Assembly (NCBI GenBank): GCA_030024085.1
Contig: JASEJE010000002.1
Span: 1-64,000, forward strand
Source: Bacillota bacterium
GTDB lineage: Bacteria > Bacillota > SHA-98 > UBA4971
Reading direction: 5' to 3'
Length of the DNA: 64,000 bases
The notes under the pieces: generated by a model
The model's database searches: none
Told to the model about the DNA's origin: nothing
The model's input: the letters and a program-made list of their open reading frames with translations, nothing else
Made by a program: the position numbers and the translations under genes
Shown: in pieces, positions 39,634 through 49,761 of the stretch
Layout of the letters: every line of letters begins with the position of its first letter
Numbering within the stretch: position 1 is the first letter of the stretch

Positions 39634-40032
39634 ATGTGCAACGACGATCGGGACCGGTGCCACTCCCACGGGTCGGGGGCTCAAAGGTGCGACTGCGAAG
39701 GCTCGCGGGTCGAGCGCTTCATCGAGCCATGCTTGCTCTTGCTGCTGCTCGAAAGGCCTGCACACGGGTACGACCTGATGGAACGGCTGAGGGAATTCGG
39801 GTTCGACGGCGAAGACCAGGATCCTGGCATGGTATACCGCAACCTGCGGCGCCTCGAACACCAGGGCATGGTCGAATCCGAGTGGGACACATCCGGGCCT
39901 GGCCCCGCAAAGCGCCTCTACCAGGTGACACCAGAAGGTCGCGATCTCTTGACGGCGTGGGGCGCGGTCATCACGCGAAACGTAGCGACCCTGAAGAAAT
40001 TCCTCGAGCGTTACGAAGCTCTGGGGATGTAG
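39634..40032 (+). CDS. PadR-family regulator
   Basis: LLERPAHGYDLMERLREFGFDGEDQDPGMVYRNLRRLEHQGMVESEWDTSGPGPAKRLYQVTPEGRDLL. Confidence 0.93.
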   Translation: MCNDDRDRCHSHGSGAQRCDCEGSRVERFIEPCLLLLLLERPAHGYDLMERLREFGFDGEDQDPGMVYRNLRRLEHQGMVESEWDTSGPGPAKRLYQVTPEGRDLLTAWGAVITRNVATLKKFLERYEALGM

Positions 40033-40104
40033 GGGTTGTGGCGCTTCGGGACCTCCCTACGGAGAGGAAACCCGGAAGGCGGGCAAGGAAAGGAGGGACG
40101 GGCG

Positions 40105-40305
40105 ATGTGTTGTGAAGGGCACGCTCACCATCATTCGGCTTGGCACGCGGGCGACGGATGCTGCTGCCGGGCGGGGCGCTTTCCGAGGCGCTTCCTTTCG
40201 CGCGAGGAGAGGCTTGAGCTGCTCAGGGGCTACCTCGAGGATCTGAAGGCGGAGATGCGCGAGGTCGAGAGGCGGGTAGAGTGCCTCAGCAAGGGCGAGG
40301 ACTAA
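40105..40305 (+). CDS. Small His/Cys-rich protein (DUF5320-like)
   Basis: MCCEGHAHHHSAWHAGDGCCCRAGRFPRRFLSREERLELLRGYLEDLKAEMREVERRVECL. Confidence 0.75.
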   Translation: MCCEGHAHHHSAWHAGDGCCCRAGRFPRRFLSREERLELLRGYLEDLKAEMREVERRVECLSKGED

Positions 40306-40377
40306 GTGAGGGTTCGTTAGTCCCCCCAGTTTGCCAACCCCCCCCAAAAGTCGGGAGCATTGCTGCACTCTCACTTA
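40303..40377. mobile_element. 75-bp deletion derivative of the MITE
   Basis: TAAGTGAGGGTTCGTTAG...GGGAGCATTGCTGCACTCTCACTTA. Confidence 0.88.
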
Positions 40378-40519
40378 GGAGAACTCGTTCAGGAGACCAT
40401 CGGGTGTGCATATCACGCGACCGGGGCGTGGCGCGCTGGCGTCCATTCGTGGGCAATTGCCTGCCGCGCCCCGCTCCGACATAGCGCGCCCTCATTGCGC
40501 CGTAAGGAGGAATGGTAGG

Positions 40520-40999
40520 GTGTTCACCCTGCTTGCTTACGCGCTCGCCATTGGGTGTCTCGTCGTCTCCCTTGCGAGGGACCGCGACAGGACGCGCACG
40601 GCCTTTCGCAAGGCCGTCGCTGCCTTCACGGGTATTCTCCCCGATTTCGCGGCGGTGCTGGGCATTGTCGGCCTCGTTCTGACGTTCCTGTCTCCAAAGA
40701 CAGTGGCCGGGCTCATAGGAGCCGGGACCGGGTTCGTTGGGATGGTCATCACTTCCCTCATCGGCGCCGTCACTCTGATCCCGGGGTTTGTGGCTTTTCC
40801 ACTTGCCAAGTCCCTGCTCGACCGGGGCGCCGGAATGGCCCAGATAGCGGTCTTCGTGTCCACGCTCATGATGGTGGGCTTTGTGACCGCACCTCTCGAG
40901 ATTCGCTATTTCGGCAAGAAAGTCACGATCCTCAGGAACGGCCTCGCATACCTGTATTCCTTCATAGTAGCCTTCATCATAGGGCTGGTGGTCAGATGA
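40520..40999 (+). CDS. Permease half (DUF318/YraQ-like)
   Basis: Multiple TM segments; GTGFVGMVITSLIGAVTLIPGFVAFPLAKSLLDRGAGMAQIAVFVSTLMMVG. Confidence 0.85.
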   Translation: MFTLLAYALAIGCLVVSLARDRDRTRTAFRKAVAAFTGILPDFAAVLGIVGLVLTFLSPKTVAGLIGAGTGFVGMVITSLIGAVTLIPGFVAFPLAKSLLDRGAGMAQIAVFVSTLMMVGFVTAPLEIRYFGKKVTILRNGLAYLYSFIVAFIIGLVVR

Positions 41000-41667
41000 C
41001 TCGCGCACTGGACAACGAGCCATCGCGTGGTGATGGCCTGGCTTCTGGAGAGGATGCCGCCCTCGACGGCGCCCGGGCGTCGACCGGGCCTGTCGCGGCC
41101 CCTGGAACGTTGCGCACGAGCAGGCTGGCGAGCATGGTAAGAGAGGCCCTGCGTTACAGGGCGTTTATCCTCATCATCGTTGCCGACGTCGCGATCTGGG
41201 CCGTTTGGCCCAGCGCGGGGGTGACGGTATTGAGACACACGTTTTCCAACTTCGCGCAAATGGCGAGCGTTCTCCCGCCCGTCTTCCTGTTGATCGGCCT
41301 GCTGGATGTCTGGGTTCCGAAGGAGACTCTCATGCGGTTTCTCGGGGATAGATCCGGGTTTCTCGGGGTTGCGATCAGCATCGTCCTCGGCGCGGCGGCC
41401 GCAGGCCCCCTCTACGCCGCCTTCCCGGTGGCAGCCATCATGATGAGAAAAGGCGCGAAGTTCTCCAATGTGATCGTGTTCCTCGGCTCCTGGTCCACCC
41501 TGAAGATCCCCATGGTGCTCTTCGAGGCGTCGGCGCTCGGCGCTCGTTTCGCCATCACGCGCTGGGTCGCGAGCGTGCTCGGGGTTACTGCAATGGCCCT
41601 CATCATCGACCGTGCCGTCACTAAGGACGAGAAACGCGCGATCTACGCTCGCCATGAGATGATCTGA
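40996..41667 (+). CDS. Permease half (DUF318/YraQ-like)
   Basis: FLGDRSGFLGVAISIVLGAAAAGPLYAAFPVAAIMMRKGAKFSNVIVFLGSWSTLKIPM. Confidence 0.85.
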   Translation: MTRALDNEPSRGDGLASGEDAALDGARASTGPVAAPGTLRTSRLASMVREALRYRAFILIIVADVAIWAVWPSAGVTVLRHTFSNFAQMASVLPPVFLLIGLLDVWVPKETLMRFLGDRSGFLGVAISIVLGAAAAGPLYAAFPVAAIMMRKGAKFSNVIVFLGSWSTLKIPMVLFEASALGARFAITRWVASVLGVTAMALIIDRAVTKDEKRAIYARHEMI

Positions 41668-41793
41668 CCATCGCGCACCGCCTGTTCGCATGCGCCGTCA
41701 CCTGTGACCACGGCAATTGGGTTCGCAAGGGCCGCAGGGGGGTTCGCGCGGACCGTGGATCTCGCAGATCATCCAGCAACTGCCGGATTTTCG

Positions 41794-41822
41794 TTGACTG
41801 CCCACTTCGGGGAGCGTATAGT
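41794..41822 (+). promoter_or_regulatory. Sigma-A-type promoter
   Basis: TTGACT - 17 bp - TATAGT. Confidence 0.6.
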
Positions 41823-42239
41823 AGTGATGAAACGGGGGGAGACGAGCGTGGACGGCGACCCAGGTAGTGCCGGGCTATACGGCCTCCGGTGCCCGAGTCG
41901 GCGGACCGCGGCTGTTTTCGGCGTCTAGCCTTGGCCCGCGAGAGCAGCGGAGCGGTCCCCCGTGCTGCTGCGCATGTTCACGCATTCGAGGGCTCTGCAC
42001 GTAGGGACGCCGGGAACCTGTGCCGGGTTTTGCGGCCCCGCCCGCGACAGGGCGCTGCAGAGGCTGTGACCCGGCGCGAAGAATCCGGTCGTTTTCTTTG
42101 TGTACGCTTTCAGGAGCTCCACGAACGCGACGACGATACGCGCGGCAGGCTGCGGGTGGGGCGGGTGGCGGATATGCGGACGCATCTCCGTTGGGCCCGA
42201 AGCCACAAGCCGCACCGTGCTCAGCAGGGAGGGGTTCTT

Positions 42240-43214
42240 GTGATAGTTGCCTACAAGACGGTCGGCGACGACCTTGTAAAGACCGATGCCATCGGCGAGA
42301 AGGGCACCTGGGTGAATCTGTCGAACCCGACGGAGGAGGAGATCCTTCGGACCCACAAGGAGGTTAACATCCTGCTCGACTTCCTCCGGGCGCCCCTCGA
42401 TGAGGAGGAGAGGCCGCGCATAGAGTCGGACGAGGGGCAGGTGCTGGTCCTCATAAACATCCCCATAGTGCACGGGAACGGAGATCCTGTCCTGTACGAT
42501 ACCATCCCGGTGGGTATCATCGTCACGGAAGACAACATTGTTACCGTTTGTCTCCAGGATAACCCCATCCTTGCGGATCTCGCGAGCGCGAAGCCCAGGA
42601 CACTGTATACGTTCAAGAAGACCCGGCTCCTCCTTCAGATCCTCTTCAGGACCGCTGGGCTGTACCTCAAGTACCTGCGACAGATCGACAAGCAGACCAG
42701 CGAGATCGAGGCGCGGCTTCACCGTTCGATGAAGAACGAAGAGCTGATAAAGCTCCTCAACCTCGAGAAAAGCCTCGTATACTTCACTACATCCTTGAAA
42801 TCCAACGAAATCGTCATGGAGAAGCTCCTCAGGCTATACCTCGTGAAGGCGGACGCAGCGGCGCATGCCCCGACCCGGGTGCTCAAAGCCTATCCTGAGG
42901 ACGAGGACCTGCTCGAGGACGTCATAACTGAGAATAAGCAGGCCATCGAGATGGGGGACATCTACACTAGCATCCTGACAGGCATGATGGACGCGTTTGC
43001 CTCGATGATATCGAACAACCTCAACATCGTGATGAAGTTCCTGACCTCCGTGACGATAGTTCTCTCTATCCCGACCATCGTGGCAAGCTTTTACGGAATG
43101 AACGTGTCGCTCCCGTTCCAGAAGTCCCCTTATGCATTTCTCGGGACGATGGTTGTCTCCGTCGTGGCGAGCCTCACCGCGGTGATTCTGCTTGCCAGGA
43201 GGAGGATGTTCTAA
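42240..43214 (+). CDS. CorA-family Mg2+ transporter
   Basis: TVTIVLSIPTIVASFYGMNVSLPF (GMN motif). Confidence 0.94.
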   Translation: MIVAYKTVGDDLVKTDAIGEKGTWVNLSNPTEEEILRTHKEVNILLDFLRAPLDEEERPRIESDEGQVLVLINIPIVHGNGDPVLYDTIPVGIIVTEDNIVTVCLQDNPILADLASAKPRTLYTFKKTRLLLQILFRTAGLYLKYLRQIDKQTSEIEARLHRSMKNEELIKLLNLEKSLVYFTTSLKSNEIVMEKLLRLYLVKADAAAHAPTRVLKAYPEDEDLLEDVITENKQAIEMGDIYTSILTGMMDAFASMISNNLNIVMKFLTSVTIVLSIPTIVASFYGMNVSLPFQKSPYAFLGTMVVSVVASLTAVILLARRRMF

Positions 43215-43345
43215 GCATGGCGCCATAAGTTTTCGCCGCTTTTCTTGAGGGTGTTAGGGTTGCCGGTGCTTGCACGACGGGGCGTCGAGGATTTGGCTGG
43301 CCCGTGCGCCAAATTCGAACGAGGCGCGCCGCAAGGTCGCCACTT
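43212..43345. mobile_element. Degenerate MITE starting at the corA stop codon
   Basis: TAAGCATGGCGCCATAAGTTTTCGCCGCTTTTC...GTTGCCGGTGCTTGC...GCCAAATTCGAACG; right end not recognisable. Confidence 0.75.
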
Positions 43346-43844
43346 CAAGGGCGCAGGGGCCGCCGCAGGCCGGGGGCGCCTTCTGCCTATCGCGCGGCTG
43401 TGTCAGGACTCTCCTGCGACCGTCCCAAGACTGCACCAGGACTGTCCCGAAAGTGTCCCTGGCTTTCCCACGACAGGCCTATGCAAAGTGACAGACTTAT
43501 GATATCATGTAGCCCATAGAACGGTGCTGGAACTACACCCATAGTGTGGAACTAACCTGTGTCCGCGCACGTATGGCGCGGGATGCCAGGCAGTTTCCAG
43601 CGCGTGCCCCCGGACGGGCCGGTCCCGGGCAATGGGCGCGCGGGTAATGGGCGGGCCACGGGCGGGGGTAGTTTCAGTTGCCCGACGCGCAAGCCTCGCG
43701 GATGGTCACCGCCTGCGCGCCCGTGGTTCCGCAGTGGGCGGGTTTCAAGCCCCCGCTGGGTGGGCGGGGCACAGGGAAGCATGCTCGGCAGAGCGCAGAC
43801 AACCAGGAGCACGTCCTCGGGAGAGCAGGGGGTGGAGATGAGAA

Positions 43845-45083
43845 GTGGGCGTGGCCCGGGGTTCGCTACGTGAATCAGGGGTCTACTCTTCCAACGTTTG
43901 CGCGACCGTGTGGTGTAAGGTCGAGGGACTGCTTCGCAGCGGGCGCCGGGCGGTGCTTGTGCTGGTGCTGCTGCTGGCGGCCGCATGTTTCGTCCCGCGC
44001 GAGGGCGCGCTGATCCCGGGGGCGCTCGCGGTGTTGGCCGGGTGCGTCCATGGCGGCATGAGGGGCGGCCTTGCGTTCGGGGCGACCATGATAGCAGGGG
44101 CCGGCATATGCGGGCTTGTGCGATACAGCGCCCTGCCGGGCAGTCTCCCGGGAGATGCCCTGGTGCTTGCTGTCTTTGCTGTCGTGTTCGGGAGCCTGGT
44201 CGACACCACCCGCAGCCGTGCAGGCCTGAGTGCTGAGGAGCGCGAGGGGCAGCAGGCGTACGACGCCCTTGTGAACCTTATGCAGGAAGGAATGGTCCTG
44301 GTAGATCTCAAGGAGAACATCCTCTTCGCCAATAGCGCCTTCGCCCAGATGCTAGGGTACACCGCCGACGAGCTTGTCGGGAGGAACCTCTCCGAGCTCA
44401 CCTCGCCGGAGCAATACCGGGTGTATAGGGAGAAGACGAAATGGCGCAAGAAAGGCCGCTCCGACAGGTATGAGTCGAAGATGTTCAGAAGGGACGGCGA
44501 GGTGGTGGATGTCCTGGTCTCGGCGACGCCGTTCGTGGCGTCGGACGGGACCGTGAAGGGCACCATCGGGGTTTTCTGGGACATCACCGACCGTAAGAAA
44601 GAGGAAGAGCAACTCAAGTACCTGAGCATGCACGACGGGCTGACGGGCGTGTGCAACCGGGCCCACTTCGAGCACGAGATGAGGCGGCTTGACGCCGAGC
44701 GCTACCTTCCGGTTTCCATGATAATCTGCGACGTGGACAGCCTCAAGAAAGTGAACGACGTCCACGGGCATGCGGCTGGCGACGCTGTCCTCAAGCGCGC
44801 CGCCGAGATCCTAAAAGGCGCCGTGCGTGCCTCCGACATCGTGGCGAGGATCGGCGGCGACGAGTTCGCCGTGCTCCTCCCCAACACGAGCGCCAACGCG
44901 GCGAAAGCGATCCGCGAGCGCATCCGGCAGCATGCCGCGGCGGCAAGTGACCTTTTGACCGGTCTTTCCCTTGGTGTGGCGACCAGAGAGACCATGGACA
45001 TGAGCATGGCCGAGCTATTCAAGGGTGCCGACGACGCCATGTACAGCGCGAAGCCGAAGCGAACGAGTGCTTACGCAACATGA
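43845..45083 (+). CDS. PAS-GGDEF diguanylate cyclase, membrane-anchored
   Basis: PAS (MVLVDLKENILFANSAFAQMLGYTADELVGRN); SMHDGLTGVCNRAHFEHEM...RIGGDEFAVLLP. Confidence 0.95.
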   Translation: MGVARGSLRESGVYSSNVCATVWCKVEGLLRSGRRAVLVLVLLLAAACFVPREGALIPGALAVLAGCVHGGMRGGLAFGATMIAGAGICGLVRYSALPGSLPGDALVLAVFAVVFGSLVDTTRSRAGLSAEEREGQQAYDALVNLMQEGMVLVDLKENILFANSAFAQMLGYTADELVGRNLSELTSPEQYRVYREKTKWRKKGRSDRYESKMFRRDGEVVDVLVSATPFVASDGTVKGTIGVFWDITDRKKEEEQLKYLSMHDGLTGVCNRAHFEHEMRRLDAERYLPVSMIICDVDSLKKVNDVHGHAAGDAVLKRAAEILKGAVRASDIVARIGGDEFAVLLPNTSANAAKAIRERIRQHAAAASDLLTGLSLGVATRETMDMSMAELFKGADDAMYSAKPKRTSAYAT

Positions 45084-45216
45084 ACGGGCCGCCGGCACGG
45101 GGCCCTCGCGCCCTGATTCAGCCGTTTGCCACGAGACCGTTGCTCCCAGCCCTGTTCCGCATCCGGGCCTTGCGGGGCGGCGTCATGCCGGGGTACGTGG
45201 TGGTCCCGGAGACTGC

Positions 45217-45413
45217 TAAGTGAGAGTGCAGAAATGCTCTCGACTTTTGGGAGGGGTTGCCGCTGATTGCACGAGGGGTGTCAAAATCCGGCCACTCGCC
45301 CGACGGGCGGGATTCTTGCGAAGAGTGCTCCGCTTGGGGCGCCGCCCCCGAGTGCAACACCGGCAGCCCACCAGGTGTTGGCAACCCGGGAGGAGCCAAG
45401 GAACCCTAACTTA
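45217..45413. mobile_element. MITE, ~197 bp
   Basis: TAAGTGAGAGTGCAGAAATGCTCTCGACTTTTGGGAGGGG...GGAACCCTAACTTA. Confidence 0.8.
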
Positions 45414-45481
45414 GAGCGTTTCCCCATTGGCAAAATGATGGGGCGTTGCGCTACCAGTCCGCCCTTAGCGAGGCTGTACGC

Positions 45482-47086
45482 CTATACAGCCTGGCCGCGC
45501 CTGAGGACCCGCCCGGGCGCAGCGCCGGTGTGCTCGCCGTGCTCGATGACGGGCCGTCCGGCCACGATCACCCAGTCTATCCCCACAGGATAGCGATGCG
45601 GGTCCTCGTACGTGGCGGTGTCGGCCACCTTGTCCGGGTCGAAGATGACGAGGTCCGCGACCGTCCCCGGGCGGATGACGCCCCGGTCGAACAAGCCGAT
45701 TCGCTGGGCCGGAAGCGACGTCATCTTTCGGACGGCCTCCTCCAGCCGCAGGATGCCGCGCTCCCGCACGTATCGCGCCAGCACCCTCGGGAACGTCCCG
45801 TAGCTCCTCGGATGTGGCTTGCCCCTGCCGAGCGGGCCGTAAGGTGCCCGCACCGACGCGTCGCTCCCGACAGACGCCCCGGGCCAGGCCAGCACGTATT
45901 CCACGTCGTCCTCGCACATGCCGAACCGCACCGTCTGGATGGCTGCCATCTCGTCGACGATGAGATCCAGTGCCGCGGTGAACGGCTCCTTTCCGGTCAT
46001 CGCTGCGATCTCCATGAGGTTCTTGCCTTCGAAGCGCTTGTTGTGCTCCCTGGTGACCGACGAAATCACCGTCTTGTCCCAGCCGCGCTTTCGGCCTTCC
46101 TCCTCTTCCACGAGCGGGCGGATGCGCTCGCGCACGCTCTGGTCTTTGAGCCGCTTGACAGCCCGCTCGACTCCGCCGTCGAATATCCACTGGGGGAGTA
46201 TGACCGAAAGGCCTGTCGACGACGCGGTGTATGGGTACACGTCGCAGGCCACGTCCACGCCGCCTGCTCGCGCCTTGCGCATGAGGTCGATCGTCGCTCG
46301 CACCTTGCCCCAGTTCTGGACCCCGCCGGACTTGTGATGGGATATCTGGACCGGTACCTTTGCCCTTTCACCGATGGCGATGGCCTCCTCAACCGCCTCG
46401 ACCACCCTGTCTTCTTCGTAGCGGATGTGGCTTGCATAGATGCCCCCCGCCTCGGCCGCGACGCGCGCCAGGTCCACGATCTCGTCAATAGACGCGTAGC
46501 ACGACGGTGGGTAGATGAGCCCCGTGGATAGGCCCCACGCGCCCTCCGCCATGGCCTGCTCCACCAGGGACTTCATGCGCTCCATCTCCTCGCGCGACGG
46601 GGCGCGCTCCACGCACCCCATAACGGCCCGCCTCACGGTGCCGTGACCCACCAGGGACGCGATGTTCACGGCGGTCGTGGACTCCTCGACGAATCTTGAG
46701 TATTCGTCGAACGACCTCCAGCGCACGTCGATCCCGGTATCCTCGAGGTCGCGCTTGATATCGGCGAGCGCCTCGCCCTCGAGCGGGGCAAGGGAGTATC
46801 CGCAGTTACCGACGACCTCGGTAGTCACACCCTGGCGGACCTTGCTCTCGGCGCGCGGGTTGACGAGAATGGTGTCGTCGGAGTGGGAGTGGATGTCGAT
46901 GAACCCCGGGGCCACGACGCGCCCGTCGGCGTCGATGACGCGGGCGCCACGCTGCTCTGACCCCTGGAGGCATCTTCCGACGCGGGCTATCTTGTCGCCC
47001 GCGAGCTCCACGTCCCCGTAAAACCACGGCGCGCCTGTCCCATCGACGATCTTGGCACGCCGAATGAGAATACTCTCTCCGTGCAC
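45482..47086 (-). CDS. D-aminoacylase / N-acyl-D-amino-acid deacylase family
   Basis: VAPGFIDIHSHSDDTILVNPRAESKVRQGVTTEVVGNCGYSLAPL. GTG start. Confidence 0.93.
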   Translation of the reverse strand: MHGESILIRRAKIVDGTGAPWFYGDVELAGDKIARVGRCLQGSEQRGARVIDADGRVVAPGFIDIHSHSDDTILVNPRAESKVRQGVTTEVVGNCGYSLAPLEGEALADIKRDLEDTGIDVRWRSFDEYSRFVEESTTAVNIASLVGHGTVRRAVMGCVERAPSREEMERMKSLVEQAMAEGAWGLSTGLIYPPSCYASIDEIVDLARVAAEAGGIYASHIRYEEDRVVEAVEEAIAIGERAKVPVQISHHKSGGVQNWGKVRATIDLMRKARAGGVDVACDVYPYTASSTGLSVILPQWIFDGGVERAVKRLKDQSVRERIRPLVEEEEGRKRGWDKTVISSVTREHNKRFEGKNLMEIAAMTGKEPFTAALDLIVDEMAAIQTVRFGMCEDDVEYVLAWPGASVGSDASVRAPYGPLGRGKPHPRSYGTFPRVLARYVRERGILRLEEAVRKMTSLPAQRIGLFDRGVIRPGTVADLVIFDPDKVADTATYEDPHRYPVGIDWVIVAGRPVIEHGEHTGAAPGRVLRRGQAV

Positions 47087-47093
47087 AGGGAGC

Positions 47094-48464
47094 CTACCTC
47101 CTTTCGAGCAACTCCATGGCGACGTCGACCATGAGCGCTGCCCCAATGGCCATGGCGCTTTCGTCGAAATCGAACTTCGGGTGGTGGGCCGGGTGACCGG
47201 CACCCTTGTCGGGGTTGCCTGCCCCTAGCATGAACATGGCGCCGGGCACCTCCTGGAGAAAATGCGCGAAATCCTCGCCCCCCATGGAAGGCTCGATATC
47301 CTCGATGACACGCCGCCGGCCCAGCATCTTTCTGGCGCTGTCAGCCACGATCGCCGCGACCCTGTCGTCGTTCACGAGGGGCGGGTATCCGGGAGAATAT
47401 GCAAGCTCGAACGTGGCGCCGGCGCTCCGCGTCACCCCGTCCAGCGTGCGCCTGATGAGGTCGGGAATTGTTTTCCGCAGCGCCGGGTTCAGGGTCCGGA
47501 CAGTGCCGCTCATGATGACCTCGTCCGCGATGACGTTATGACGGTAGCCGCCTGAGATGGTGCCGATGGTGATAACCACTGGGTCAACCGGGTTCACCTG
47601 GCGGCTTACGATGGCCTGAAGCGAAGTCACTGCCTGAGCTGCCACGACGATGGCGTCCACCGACCTGTGGGGTGCCGCGCTGTGGCCCCCCTCGCCCCTG
47701 ATGGTGATGGTGATGCTGTCCGCGGCCGCCATGACCGGGCCGCCCTTCACCGCGATGACGCCGGTGGGTAGGTCGGGCCAGAGGTGCGTCGCGACGATGG
47801 CGCACACATCAGGGTCCGAAAGCGCGCCGTCCCTTATCATCGGCGCAGCGCCGCCCGGCCCCTCCTCGGCAGGCTGGAATATCAGCTTTACGCTCCCCGT
47901 GAACTCCCCTGCAAGCGACGAGAGCAGCTTCGCCGCTCCGAGGAGCATCGCGACATGGCCGTCGTGGCCGCAGGCATGCATAACGCCTGGCACCCGGGAC
48001 CTGTAATCGACGTCCTTGCGGTCCTCGATGGGAAGCGCGTCCATGTCGGCACGAAGCGCAACGCAGGGTCCCGGGGTGGAGACGCGTCGCCGTCCGCTGC
48101 CGGGGCCGATGCCAGGGCCAGGACCGGGCGTAGTGCTAGCGCCAACGCCAGAGCCAGCGCCAGCGCTAGCGCCGCCGCAACCAGCTGCGCCTGTGGCGGT
48201 GTCGTCCCTGGAGCAAGAACCCGGGCCGGGTCTGGCCCCGAGACCCCAGACCACACCGACCACGCCCGTTCCGCCGACCGCCTCCCTCACGCTCGCCCCA
48301 AGCTCACACAGCTTAGACGCAACCATTCCTGCCGTGCGTCGCTCCTCGCCGCCGAGTTCGGGGTTCATGTGAAGGTCGCGCCGCACGGCGATCATCTGGG
48401 GAAGCAGGTCGTTCGCCATGGCGAGAAGCGTGCGTCTCCTGGACCTCGCTCTTGCGTCTGTCAT
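47094..48464 (-). CDS. M20 family amidohydrolase with repeat-encoded insert
   Basis: RRDLHMNPELGGEE, VALRADMDALPIEDRKDVDYRSRVPGVMHACGHDGHVAMLLGAAKLL. Confidence 0.95.
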   Translation of the reverse strand: MTDARARSRRRTLLAMANDLLPQMIAVRRDLHMNPELGGEERRTAGMVASKLCELGASVREAVGGTGVVGVVWGLGARPGPGSCSRDDTATGAAGCGGASAGAGSGVGASTTPGPGPGIGPGSGRRRVSTPGPCVALRADMDALPIEDRKDVDYRSRVPGVMHACGHDGHVAMLLGAAKLLSSLAGEFTGSVKLIFQPAEEGPGGAAPMIRDGALSDPDVCAIVATHLWPDLPTGVIAVKGGPVMAAADSITITIRGEGGHSAAPHRSVDAIVVAAQAVTSLQAIVSRQVNPVDPVVITIGTISGGYRHNVIADEVIMSGTVRTLNPALRKTIPDLIRRTLDGVTRSAGATFELAYSPGYPPLVNDDRVAAIVADSARKMLGRRRVIEDIEPSMGGEDFAHFLQEVPGAMFMLGAGNPDKGAGHPAHHPKFDFDESAMAIGAALMVDVAMELLERR

Positions 48465-48483
48465 GGCTTGCCAATACCTCCGC

Positions 48484-49308
48484 TTACTGCAAAGTCTCGC
48501 CCGCAAGCGTGATGGCAGCCCTCATCGCTTTGAACACCGTGATATAGTCGTCCGCGGCGAACTTCAGCGCTCTCGGGCCGATCCGTTCCACGCCCGGGAT
48601 AAGCTCTGCCATGTCAGCCATACCAGTATTATTCACATGCAGTTCGAGGCATACTGGCGGATGTACCTCGAAACAGGCGACGGACCCCAGGCCCGCAAGG
48701 GCCTTCTTCGCCCCATCCCTGATGAGTGCCTGCGCTTTCTCGGGGTGCAGGGACCTTGCGGCATACCGGCCTATCGCCTCCTTGACAGCCACAGTCACGA
48801 CACCCGGGATGAGGCCCCTGGCCTGCTGGACGACGGCGGTATCGCCGCTCACCATGGCGACAGGGACTCCGAAGTAGCCTGCCACGGCGGCATTGATCCC
48901 CGTCTCGCCGAGTTCCGTGCCATTCATGACGACCCGCGACACCACGCGCCCCGCGTAGGTATGGTCAAGCACGGCGTCCTGGGTGCCGCTCGCGGCGTGA
49001 TACCCGACGAACATGGCGGCGTCGAACGTGTCGTCGATGCCTTCCATCATGCTGAGGGGCTTGGGCGTCCCCGAAATGAGGTAGGCGTCTCTATGGAGCT
49101 TTTCAGGGATTATGTTGCGCATGCTGCCGTGGGAGTCGTTGACCACTATCTGAGTGGCCCCCGCTTCGATGGCGCCCGCTATGGCGGCGTTCACCTCCTC
49201 GGTCATGAGGAGACGCGCCCGTTCGTGCTCCTTGCCGTCTCTCATGGTGTGCTCGGCGTGGGTGACCCCGGCCACGCCCTCCAGGTCGGCGGAAATGTAT
49301 ACCTTCAT
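48484..49308 (-). CDS. dppA: D-aminopeptidase DppA (M55)
   Basis: MKVYISADLEGVAGVTHAEHTMRDGKEHERARLLMTEEVNAAI, VNDSHGSMRNI. Confidence 0.94.
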   Translation of the reverse strand: MKVYISADLEGVAGVTHAEHTMRDGKEHERARLLMTEEVNAAIAGAIEAGATQIVVNDSHGSMRNIIPEKLHRDAYLISGTPKPLSMMEGIDDTFDAAMFVGYHAASGTQDAVLDHTYAGRVVSRVVMNGTELGETGINAAVAGYFGVPVAMVSGDTAVVQQARGLIPGVVTVAVKEAIGRYAARSLHPEKAQALIRDGAKKALAGLGSVACFEVHPPVCLELHVNNTGMADMAELIPGVERIGPRALKFAADDYITVFKAMRAAITLAGETLQ

Positions 49309-49545
49309 CGCGCATACCTCCTTGTTCACGGTAGTGACTGCTCGTGCCCAGTTGCGGCCGAGTGCGAGTCCGGAGATGACCGCCGCCTTGCCAGAGATTC
49401 GCGGTGCCGGCACGGCGCCTACACTCCGCGGGCCGCCCGCTTGCGGCGCCCTTTGTTGGATTTGGCGCCTGAGGCCGGTCGAGTCCAAAGCCCCCTGTGG
49501 CGCAAATGCTGGTCTCGAATTCATCACCGGACTGGTACGGACCCC

Positions 49546-49753
49546 TAAGTATGGCGCCATAAGTTTGCGCCATCTTCCCTGACGGTGTCGGGGTTGCCGG
49601 TGCTTGCTAGGGCGGGGCGCCTGGAATTTGGCTAGCCCGCGCGCCAAATTCGAACGCATCTCACCGCACGCGCCGTCCCCGGGGGGCAACACCGGCAACC
49701 CTGGACAGGACTCACCCGCTGAAAAGTAGCGCTAACTTGTGGCGATCTACCTA
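49546..49753. mobile_element. MITE, ~208 bp subfamily, inverted relative to 50819 and 57994
   Basis: TAAGTATGGCGCCATAAGTTTGCGCC...CGCTAACTTGTGGCGATCTACCTA. Confidence 0.9.
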
Positions 49754-49761
49754 GACCCCAC

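Noticed and set aside
40520-41667. Permease split caused by a frameshift
   Set aside because: The two ORFs have their own start (RBS GGAGG before the first; ATG overlapping the end of the first) and each has full TM segments, so two genes are more likely.
41823-42239. Mg2+ riboswitch (M-box or ykoK type) in the corA leader
   Set aside because: No recognisable conserved M-box sequence blocks seen.
49340-49545. Another MITE copy next to 49546
   Set aside because: Shows partial similarity (ACCGCCGCCTTGCCAG...CGCGGTGCCGGCAC...CTTGCGGCG) but has no recognisable ends, so not listed as a feature.
49309-49698. N-terminal extension of the DppA ORF (MPVLPPGDGACGEMRS...)
   Set aside because: Translates MITE and degenerate-repeat DNA; MKVYISADLEG at 49308 is the family's usual start.
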